Source: a virus
Virus record (IMG/VR): IMGVR_UViG_3300043219_000190
Span: 1 to 53,301 of that record
Reading direction: 5' to 3' (one strand)
DNA length: 53,301 bases
Under the pieces are notes generated by a model. That model had not been told where the DNA came from, made no database searches, and saw only the letters and a list, made by a program, of their open reading frames with translations. This document shows, one piece after another, positions 47,054 to 53,301 of the stretch. Made by a program: the position numbers and the translations under genes. Position 1 is the stretch's first letter; the number at the start of each line of letters is the position of its first letter.

Positions 47054-47082
47054 AATATACTTTAACTCTTGTCGTATGTCAA
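47054..47082 (-). promoter_or_regulatory. Promoter of the HTH/HNH/SSB operon
   Basis: On the minus strand TTGACA (complement of 47077-47082), 17 bases, TATATT (complement of 47054-47059). Same -35 and -10 as the winged-helix operon. Confidence 0.8.
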
Positions 47083-47083
47083 G
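47068..47083. promoter_or_regulatory. Operator copy 3 (CTTGTCGTATGTCAAG)
   Basis: The exact reverse complement of operator copy 1, in the same position over the -35 of its promoter, so the regulator should see the same site in the same orientation relative to transcription. Confidence 0.75.
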
Positions 47084-47366
47084 TAATGTTTATATATTCT
47101 GTTATTTTATAGCCTAGTCCTGATATTTTTTGATCGTGGTATAATTTATATACGGTTGCAGGTGCTAATTTTGTAATGACCATTATTTCCTTCATTTTAG
47201 TTTTCTCTAAAACAATTTCGTCATTTTTATATAGATTGAAAAATTCAACAATTGTTGTTGATCCTCTTCTTGTTAAGCTATTGCATGAGCCACGTTTTGC
47301 AGAGGTGGAAATCATTCCGTTTGGTCGTTTTAGATAGTCTACGTAGTTGTGATTGTATGTTTTCAT
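47079..47366 (-). CDS. Hypothetical protein, HTH-like C-terminus
   Basis: Product of 95 aa. KMKEIMVITKLAPATVYKLY followed by HDQKISGLGYKITEY could be a helix-turn-helix. Basic start (KRPNGMISTSAKRGSCNSLT). The end overlaps operator copy 3. It overlaps the methyltransferase gene by 4 bases. No firm family. Confidence 0.5.
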   Translation of the reverse strand: MKTYNHNYVDYLKRPNGMISTSAKRGSCNSLTRRGSTTIVEFFNLYKNDEIVLEKTKMKEIMVITKLAPATVYKLYHDQKISGLGYKITEYINIT

Positions 47367-48634
47367 TGGTTCTCCTTTAATCCCTGTAAAATATGAACTA
47401 TCACTTTAATGTTCCATCCGTTACCAAATTGTTTATATAACTGTGTTTCAGAAACTCCGGCTTTAAGCATTTTATCAATTATATGCTCTGGTATAGTCTG
47501 CAGTCGCCCACATTCTCTTGGAGTGTATCTTCTTATTCTGTATTCGATGGGATCCAGTATTAAATCATATGAATGTTTTTTATTATATGAACTTTTTCCC
47601 CCAACTCTTAAAGTTTTTGATGTTTTATTTATATTGTTTGCCCCCATCTCTTCAGATAATAAAATCATAGAGTCTTTTGAAACGGTTGTTAAGCAATTTG
47701 ACAGGGTAGGCGTTTTACTTATTTCTAACATTTGTTCAGTTTCAAGACCTGATTCTCTTGATTTTGGATTATCTGGATTTCTTCCACGGACTGCACATGT
47801 TGAAATTTTTACATAACCATTTGCGTAACCGTGAGTTCCTGCACATAATGTTTGCGCTTGTTCAGTTTCAGATATAACTTTACTAGCTTGAGTATCTTGA
47901 TTTATATATCCTAAATGTGGTGATTTTTCTATAAATCCTTTTACCATTTCATCAGATAAATAATATTTTTCATCCACAATATCCTCTAAGATATCTTTTA
48001 TTTTTGGCTTTAAATCTTTAGGTTGAGAGATACAATTTCCAAATAAAGTTAATTCACTCCCAGGTATATTAGTCCAATACAATCTTTTTCTGTTTTGTGC
48101 AGAAACTAAGTTGCTATTTATTAGGACTGGCTCAATCCCGGTTGCATCATTAATAACAATATTCCAGTTCTTTTCCATTTTTACATTTTCCAACATAAAA
48201 AATACATCCGGATTATCTACTCTAATTTCCTTCAAGATTCTCATGTACTCCCAGAATAAATAAGAATATCCTTCAAATTGGAAATTTTCGTCTTTTAATA
48301 TTAAATACTGATCCAGTGTAGTAACTAATATATTTTCTATTGTTGTCATTCCGTTACGTTTACCAGCAAAAGAAAATGATTGACATGGGGACCCACCAAT
48401 TAAAGCACCAACTGAACCAACATAAAAAACGCCGTTATCTGTAGTTAAATAACCATCTTTATAGTATATATTTCTAACATCACCCATTTGTATATTATCC
48501 GGATATAAATATTTTTCCATTTTTAAGGCGTGTTTATCTACTTCGCTGGAATAATAACCTTCGTATTTTATACCGGCTTCATCAAATGATATGTTTCCGC
48601 CTGAATGGCCGTTAAATAGGCTTACTATATTCAC
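47363..48634 (-). CDS. DNA cytosine-5 methyltransferase
   Basis: Product of 423 aa with a GTG start overlapping the upstream stop and GAGGAG before it. C5-methyltransferase motifs: SLFNGHSGG (5-13, variant of motif I), GGSPCQSFSF with catalytic Cys84 (motif IV), FMLENVKM (ENV at 149-151, motif VI), QNRKRLYW (motif VIII) and late RRYTPRECGRLQTIPEH (motif IX/X region). The stretch between VIII and IX is the target-recognition domain. It probably protects phage DNA from host restriction; no matching endonuclease is seen. Confidence 0.92.
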   Translation of the reverse strand: MNIVSLFNGHSGGNISFDEAGIKYEGYYSSEVDKHALKMEKYLYPDNIQMGDVRNIYYKDGYLTTDNGVFYVGSVGALIGGSPCQSFSFAGKRNGMTTIENILVTTLDQYLILKDENFQFEGYSYLFWEYMRILKEIRVDNPDVFFMLENVKMEKNWNIVINDATGIEPVLINSNLVSAQNRKRLYWTNIPGSELTLFGNCISQPKDLKPKIKDILEDIVDEKYYLSDEMVKGFIEKSPHLGYINQDTQASKVISETEQAQTLCAGTHGYANGYVKISTCAVRGRNPDNPKSRESGLETEQMLEISKTPTLSNCLTTVSKDSMILLSEEMGANNINKTSKTLRVGGKSSYNKKHSYDLILDPIEYRIRRYTPRECGRLQTIPEHIIDKMLKAGVSETQLYKQFGNGWNIKVIVHILQGLKENQ

Positions 48635-48780
48635 TTCAATCTCCTCTCAATCTCCCTTAAATCCCTCTGCACTTCTATCGGTATATTACGATTAAACGAT
48701 AGCTCAAATGTTGTATTTAAGAATCTGGTTTTTAGTTTTTCTGTTATGGTTTTTAGGGTGGTTAGTTTTTGGGTTAACAT
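48631..48780 (-). CDS. Tiny helical protein
   Basis: Product of 49 aa: MLTQKLTTLKTITEKLKTRF, then EVQRDLREIERRLK. Amphipathic helices; its last codons contain the ribosome site of the methyltransferase and its stop overlaps the GTG start. Probably translated and coupled; function unknown. Confidence 0.45.
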   Translation of the reverse strand: MLTQKLTTLKTITEKLKTRFLNTTFELSFNRNIPIEVQRDLREIERRLK

Positions 48781-48782
48781 AA

Positions 48783-48986
48783 CTAACTGCTCCCTGCAAA
48801 TATTTTTTTTATTTCTTTTATTTCATCTTCGTAACATTTTGGAATCCATGCTATAAATTTGTTGCATTTTGCACATCTTAAAGCATATCTTTTTATTTTC
48901 TTATCTGAAAACTCTTCTACAAAATGTTTATTATTACACTTCTTACATGGCATATATTCTTTTTCGTCAATCCAATCTTTCAACAT
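48783..48986 (-). CDS. Small zinc-ribbon protein
   Basis: Product of 67 aa with GGAGA before the ATG. CKKCNNKHF (14-22) and CAKCNKF (38-44) form a classic four-Cys zinc ribbon. It lies just behind the primase-helicase gene and may bind DNA or RNA. Confidence 0.6.
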   Translation of the reverse strand: MLKDWIDEKEYMPCKKCNNKHFVEEFSDKKIKRYALRCAKCNKFIAWIPKCYEDEIKEIKKIFAGSS

Positions 48987-48995
48987 AATCTCTCC

Positions 48996-51545
48996 TTAAA
49001 ATGGTATATTGTCCGTTATTCCTTTATCTGCTTTTAAATCCGTTATATTTAATTCTATCTGGGTTTTTAATCTAATACCTGTTAAACCTCTTCGCCGTTT
49101 TTTAACATCCATATTGTATTCACCTTTTATAATAACCTCTCTTGATGCAGTCCCAATTGATCTATTATGTTTTTTTACTGAAGTTATTACCCATTTAGAG
49201 GATGCTTTTTTTAATCCTAGGTAATCCTTAAAAGCTTCTGTTATTTCATTTGATGTACAAAATGCATTAGGCTCTATTATACAAACATCATTTATGAATT
49301 TACCAAAATCATCATTATCCTGGATGTAAACATTTTTCTTATCTCTAGCTAATTCACTTTCGAATATTTTCCCTCCACCTTTTTGCAAATCAACATAGAT
49401 GTTTATTAAATGTCTTATTACTCCTGCTTTTTCACTAAATATATCTGCTTTTAATTTATTCTTAGGCTTAGAAATACCAATATGTTCTGGAAGAGTTCCC
49501 TGTGCTAAAAATCGTTGTTTTTCGTTATCATCTCTTGGGAATCTCATAACAAAAGGTAGTACTCTTAATCTTCCAATAAATGCTTCATCTGTAGAATTAA
49601 AGCGGGGTAAATCATTAACTGCCAATATTAATTGCCATGTTGGTTCTATTTCTCTTGATGATTTAAACTTAGGGTTTATTAGAATTGGATCTCCACCCGA
49701 TAGCTTTTTAATTGTTCCAAGTGAAAATTCTGCTGATTGTTCAACCTCTGTTGCCATTGCTGCATATGATCCTGGAAACTTTTCTAAATCAGGTGTTAAT
49801 TCTCCAGAACGTGCATATTTATCTGGTATAAGTAGATTAGAATTATATGTATTAGACTTACCTTTTAATATTTCTAAGATGATATCTATTAATGTACTTT
49901 TACCATTAGAACCTTCACCTTCCCATAATTGGAATATACGTTTTTCAACAGACCCAGAAATACATAACGAAACAAGTTGATTGGCCATTAGTAATGTTTC
50001 GTCGTCTGGAAATGAGTTTTTCATAAATTCTTTAAAATAAACAGGATCTTTAGAGTTTAATATTTCATCTGTAGTATAAGAAACAAAACTTCTTCTATAT
50101 TCGCCTCTATATCCTTTTCTTTTTATTATTTTCCCGTCCCTAAATTCTATTACCCCATCCGTAGTTGTTACAGTTTCCATAATAGCCGTAGGGTCCCAAC
50201 TAACAACATCTTCGCGTATCATTGAATTTAGTTCTGTAATTGTTTTAGATTTCCATGTTGTATCGTTAACACAATTTATTATCTTTAATAATCGGTCGTT
50301 GTTTTCTTTTCCTTCCTCTTGGTTCTGGTAATAAACCTTTGCAACCCTAATCATTATTGTATAAACAATAGAATACATATCTCTTAGGACTTCCCACTTG
50401 TTACCATCAAAATAAAATGTTTCTTTTTCTTGTTTTGAGTAAATAATGTTTCCACTAAATGCTTCAAATAGGATTTTTTTAGCTGAACTATTCCCTTGAA
50501 ATGTGAAAAACTCACTACACTCAGGCAACTCTACAAGATAGTTATAGTCTGGTTCTTTAAATGGTAAATCAGATTCTTTTTCTTCCGAACTTAAAATAGA
50601 GGTTGTTAATGAATCTATTTTAACAACCTGGTTTATTAAATACGGGCTTAAATTTTCTTCTCTTAATAGATTAATAAATGTGCCTGTAGTTATCCCACCT
50701 ACTGAAGATATAGAGCTTATTCTACTCCTTACGCTTCTATCTTGTGAGTAGTTCGGATCATTAGAACTCCAATCATCTAGGATTTCGACTATTTCAACAC
50801 TATCCCCTGCAGTAGAAATTACAGACATAATAAATTCTAACCATCTATCATTTGAATTAAAACTTTCTATTGGCAGCTTATTTAATATTGATTTTAATAA
50901 CTTAGGGGTAATTCTTTTTTTATTACCATATTCTGGATTATCTTGTTTTTTACTAGGCACGGTATTTGTTTTATTTTGTAAATCCAAAATCCATTCTTTT
51001 AATCTATCGGGCATAATCATAGGATCGTCGTTATTTATTGTTAAATACCCAGGTGATCCCGATGCTATAACGTAGCCTTTATTAGTTTTAATATCGATAC
51101 CAATTTCAGAACCGTCTATTTTTAATGTCCCTTGTTTGAATCCATGATCTTTCCCAACATAAAATAATAAATGATATCCACCGCCTGCAGTTTTAACAAA
51201 AGTCGTACTCATTGAAAAGTTAATATTTATATCGAGTTTTTTAATAATCTCTTTAAAACTATCAACCCCATCAGCCTTCCCTTCATGGGTATCTAAATCA
51301 ATAATAACAATATCTTCTGGAATCCACGCACCAATCATGTGACCTGTTTTTTGAAGTGTCTCGGCTTGATCTATGCTAATTTGATTTTCAGATTCTTTCC
51401 AATCTCTGTTAGGTATTTCAATATTATCTTTGCTATACTTTTTTCTACCAATATCTTTTGGAATAAATCCTTTTATTTGTGGGGACTTATCTATTTTACA
51501 TGGATGGAATTTAAATCCATTTTCGTTATATATTTCTAATGACAT
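48996..51545 (-). CDS. Primase-polymerase/SF3 helicase replication protein (D5-like)
   Basis: Product of 849 aa. The N-terminal third is a prim-pol/AEP-like domain: IVIIDLDTHEG (acidic pair near 82-84), TTFVKTAGGGYHLLFYV and GIDIKTNKGYVIASGSPG. The middle has the D5_N-type linker. The C-terminal SF3 helicase shows WEGEGSNGKST (near 541, Walker A), MATEVEQSAEF (Walker B region) and LAVNDLPRF (motif C) with RLRVLPF. It lays primers and unwinds DNA at the origin. The candidate origin with DnaA boxes lies directly upstream. AAGGG precedes the ATG. Confidence 0.9.
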   Translation of the reverse strand: MSLEIYNENGFKFHPCKIDKSPQIKGFIPKDIGRKKYSKDNIEIPNRDWKESENQISIDQAETLQKTGHMIGAWIPEDIVIIDLDTHEGKADGVDSFKEIIKKLDININFSMSTTFVKTAGGGYHLLFYVGKDHGFKQGTLKIDGSEIGIDIKTNKGYVIASGSPGYLTINNDDPMIMPDRLKEWILDLQNKTNTVPSKKQDNPEYGNKKRITPKLLKSILNKLPIESFNSNDRWLEFIMSVISTAGDSVEIVEILDDWSSNDPNYSQDRSVRSRISSISSVGGITTGTFINLLREENLSPYLINQVVKIDSLTTSILSSEEKESDLPFKEPDYNYLVELPECSEFFTFQGNSSAKKILFEAFSGNIIYSKQEKETFYFDGNKWEVLRDMYSIVYTIMIRVAKVYYQNQEEGKENNDRLLKIINCVNDTTWKSKTITELNSMIREDVVSWDPTAIMETVTTTDGVIEFRDGKIIKRKGYRGEYRRSFVSYTTDEILNSKDPVYFKEFMKNSFPDDETLLMANQLVSLCISGSVEKRIFQLWEGEGSNGKSTLIDIILEILKGKSNTYNSNLLIPDKYARSGELTPDLEKFPGSYAAMATEVEQSAEFSLGTIKKLSGGDPILINPKFKSSREIEPTWQLILAVNDLPRFNSTDEAFIGRLRVLPFVMRFPRDDNEKQRFLAQGTLPEHIGISKPKNKLKADIFSEKAGVIRHLINIYVDLQKGGGKIFESELARDKKNVYIQDNDDFGKFINDVCIIEPNAFCTSNEITEAFKDYLGLKKASSKWVITSVKKHNRSIGTASREVIIKGEYNMDVKKRRRGLTGIRLKTQIELNITDLKADKGITDNIPF

Positions 51546-51556
51546 ATAAGATCCCT

Positions 51557-51703
51557 TTATTTTTTATCAGTTTTATTTAAATGCTCTTTAATAAGATCCT
51601 TTATCTTTTCGGTCATAGATACCCCATCAGTAATACATCTGATTTTAAACTCTCGATGTTCTTCCTTAGTTAAATAATAAGTTCCTTGAATGTTTTCAGC
51701 CAT
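51557..51703 (-). CDS. Small ribbon-helix-helix-like protein
   Basis: Product of 48 aa: MAENIQGTYYLTKEEHREFK, IRCITDGVSMTEKIKDLIKE, then a polar end. A beta strand followed by two helices with GVSMTEKI at the turn fits a ribbon-helix-helix fold. AAGGAG lies 8 bases before the ATG. As first gene next to the origin it may regulate replication gene expression. Confidence 0.6.
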   Translation of the reverse strand: MAENIQGTYYLTKEEHREFKIRCITDGVSMTEKIKDLIKEHLNKTDKK

Positions 51704-51735
51704 TTAATAAGCTCCTTTGCTTTAATATAATACCT

Positions 51736-51763
51736 ATAATATACTATATTACTTTAATGTCAA
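51736..51763 (-). promoter_or_regulatory. Promoter of the replication operon (TTGACA-16-TATTAT)
   Basis: On the minus strand TTGACA (complement of 51758-51763), 16 bases, TATTAT (complement of 51736-51741). It points away from the origin region into the primase-helicase genes. Confidence 0.7.
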
Positions 51764-52358
51764 GATTATTTAATATTATTATATCAGTAAAACATCAATC
51801 CATGTAACGCATTAAATATCTACTATTTAGCTCTAAGTCCATTTAAAGAGGGCAGGGGTCGCAATAAACGCTACTAATAACCATTACTATAGAATGAGTT
51901 ACAAATGTACACATAAAAAAAAGCAGTTATCCACAAGGAAGCTATCCGTTACATACAAAGGGGAAACAGAGGTTATCCACAATTTATCCACAAGTTAATG
52001 TACACTTAAAAGTGTAAAACGACTTTCTACCCTATTTATAGTAAAAAGTTTTATTAAAAAAACAGTGTATTTTTTTTAGTTATAAAGGCGACTAACTCAA
52101 AAACACACTTAAAGCGTGTAAGTGTACATTGCTATTATCTACTCATTATCATAACGGTCACTTTCACCCCAATAAACCCACAAAAACCAATCAATCAAAC
52201 ATATCCAGTTAATAATCTATTGCATATCATAATGTAGGGGTAAAAATGACTATTAAAAGCTAATTGAATAACTCCTTAATAAATGATATTATTATCACAT
52301 AGGGAAAGTGACCACGAATCATTAGTACCTAATCTTAATACTTTCGTGGAGTATTTAA
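51764..52358. other. Non-coding region with candidate replication origin
   Basis: About 600 bases without a gene. It holds three perfect DnaA boxes TTATCCACA (51927-51935, 51973-51981, 51984-51992). AATGTACACTTA (51997-52008) and TAAGTGTACATT (52119-52130) are a perfect 12-base inverted repeat around an AT-rich stretch, with more ACACTT/AAGTGT copies inside. GGTCACTTTC (52156-52165) and GAAAGTGACC (52304-52313) form another inverted repeat. The layout fits a DnaA-assisted origin next to the replication operon. Confidence 0.7.
52312..52349 (+). promoter_or_regulatory. Stem-loop covering the ribosome site of the endonuclease gene
   Basis: CCACGAA (52312-52318) pairs with TTCGTGG (52343-52349). 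The latter includes the first bases of TGGAG, the ribosome site of the gene at 52359. Folding would reduce translation. Confidence 0.55.
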
Positions 52359-53231
52359 ATGTCTATACATTATATTTATATTACAACTAATCTTATTAAT
52401 AATAAAAAATACTTAGGTCAAAGAAAGTCTCAAAATACCAATATAAATAAAGATTACTATTTAGGTAGTGGCACTATGCTATTGTTAGCTATTAAAAAAT
52501 ACGGTAAAAACAACTTTTCTAAAGAGATTATATTTACTTGCGATAATAGAAAAGAAATAGATCTAGCTGAAATTAAATATATCAAAGAATATAATTGTTT
52601 AAACAATAAAGACTATTGGTATAATTTATCTCCAGGCGGTCAAAATTGGCGTAAAGATCATTCTAATTATGTTAGTGAGGTTATGAAAAGTTATTATAGT
52701 AATCCTGTTAATAAGGCTAATCTATTAAAGGCAACAGCAAAAAAGTTTGGATTTAATACTTATGATGAATACCTTATTGATAAAGAAAATAAAGAGATAG
52801 ATAGAAAACGGTTATCAAAGCTTATTAGAATTAAAAAACAACAGGTCATGGTATTAAAACAAAACGATATTAAAAGATATAAGAATAGCTCTGAATATAA
52901 AGCATTAGCAAAAAATAAAAGAGTTACAGCAAGTAGAAACACCTTAAGCAACGCTCAATCAAGAATTAGTCACAAACAGAAATTAGATAAAGACAATGTA
53001 ATTAAAATGAGAAAACATAACAATCCGCTATACAATTTCCTTCTTAATAATAACCTTTATCCATTTAAAGAGAACATAAAAGACATATATTTCTTAGCCT
53101 CATACAGAACAAAGAGAATAAAAGACATCAACAGAGTCAATGATAAGCTCCTTATTTTAGCAACAGAACTAAAAGAAAGACATGATATCATACTTGATGT
53201 TAATTTATTCCTAATATTATACGGAAACTAA
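52359..53231 (+). CDS. GIY-YIG homing endonuclease (Seg-like)
   Basis: Product of 290 aa. HYIYITTNLINNKKYLGQ (4-21) is the GIY-YIG core (YIY...YLG), followed by DYYLGSGTMLLLAIKKYG and EIKYIKEYN with the catalytic Glu region, and the NLSPGGQ motif near 89-95. The rest is Lys-rich and helical with a FGFNTYDEYLID block, typical DNA-binding parts of free-standing homing enzymes. TGGAG lies 7 bases before the ATG. It sits between origin and packaging site, where homing genes often insert. Confidence 0.85.
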   Translation: MSIHYIYITTNLINNKKYLGQRKSQNTNINKDYYLGSGTMLLLAIKKYGKNNFSKEIIFTCDNRKEIDLAEIKYIKEYNCLNNKDYWYNLSPGGQNWRKDHSNYVSEVMKSYYSNPVNKANLLKATAKKFGFNTYDEYLIDKENKEIDRKRLSKLIRIKKQQVMVLKQNDIKRYKNSSEYKALAKNKRVTASRNTLSNAQSRISHKQKLDKDNVIKMRKHNNPLYNFLLNNNLYPFKENIKDIYFLASYRTKRIKDINRVNDKLLILATELKERHDIILDVNLFLILYGN

Positions 53232-53286
53232 TAAATAAAACCAAATAAAGTTTTTAGGTACTCCTATCTAAACGAAGAAAAGAAGT

Positions 53287-53301
53287 GGTCTATTTGCGAG
53301 G
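53287..53301. repeat. 15-base direct repeat shared with positions 1-15
   Basis: The last 15 bases, GGTCTATTTGCGAGG, are identical to bases 1-15. This fits a circular molecule cut with a short overlap, or filled-in cohesive ends. It lies just upstream of the terminase genes, where lambda-like phages carry cos. Which explanation is right cannot be told from the sequence. Confidence 0.8.

Noticed and set aside
47409-47816. Plus-strand ORF of 135 codons inside the cytosine methyltransferase gene
   Set aside because: Antisense to conserved methyltransferase motifs and without start signals.
49399-49980. Plus-strand ORF of 193 codons inside the primase-helicase gene
   Set aside because: Antisense shadow of the SF3 helicase motifs; no ribosome site.
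1-53301. tRNA genes, integrase or ParA partition gene
   Set aside because: I looked for cloverleaf-like segments with CCA ends and for integrase (tyrosine RxxY, serine recombinase) and ParA Walker motifs, and saw none convincing.

Overview
The window looks like one complete genome of an AT-rich, contractile-tailed (myovirus) phage. Its first and last 15 bases are identical, so it is probably circular or carries a short terminal repeat or cohesive end. The head module follows the lambda plan: GpA-type large terminase, gpW-like connector, gpB-like portal, S49 protease with nested scaffold, gpD-like decoration protein and gpE-like capsid. The tail follows the Mu plan: sheath, tube, frameshifted chaperone, tape measure, gp43 to gp48-like baseplate proteins. 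Two phage lipoproteins have loose lipoboxes (FMGC and LFNC), and one protein joins membrane helices to a LuxR-type HTH. A diderm host, perhaps a spirochaete, fits these features, but this is inference. I found no integrase, ParA, tRNA gene or CRISPR array.

Layout. 1-16 kb (+): packaging, head, tail and baseplate J. 16-25.6 kb: gp48-like protein, two fibre loci, gp46-like protein, a regulator operon and a lysis cassette on the + strand, broken up by minus-strand accessory ('moron') modules near 12.2-12.7, 16.5-17.2 and 18.9-19.4 kb. 25.6-27.7 kb: lipoprotein locus and spike gene. 27.7-34.2 kb (-): DNA-circulation and LysM hub proteins, mixed with small zinc-ribbon, YopX, HTH and unknown genes. 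34.3-51.7 kb (-): SF2 helicase, two DNA methyltransferases, VRR-NUC-type nuclease, Gp3-like protein, YqaJ exonuclease, SprT-like protease, SSB, HNH and a large primase-helicase, plus many very small genes. 51.7-52.36 kb: non-coding origin candidate with three perfect DnaA boxes and inverted repeats. 52.36-53.23 kb (+): GIY-YIG endonuclease.

The promoter architecture is the most distinctive feature. Most genes have a clear Shine-Dalgarno site, but six have their ATG only 6-8 bases after a -10 hexamer and should give leaderless mRNAs: terminase small subunit, tape measure, gp48-like, gp46-like, a winged-helix protein and a minus-strand virion protein. Three of these late promoters sit back to back with a minus-strand promoter family (TAGACA, exactly 17 bases, TATTNT) that drives the moron modules. 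Two more copies of that family drive modules inside the minus-strand tail region. This suggests a repeated insertion unit in which small genes with their own promoter were placed in the late operon and late transcription restarts behind them. A second shared signal, the palindrome CTTGWCRTAYGWCAAG, overlaps the -35 of three operons and probably marks a repressor regulon.

Other points of interest are an apparently circularly permuted M23 peptidase in the lysis cassette, two long membrane/coiled-coil ORFs overlapping in different frames with starts 7 bases apart, a locus with three related EF-hand-like proteins of which one is a lipoprotein, and repeat-flanked accessory genes. All functional calls come from reading sequence motifs and gene order; no database search was run.
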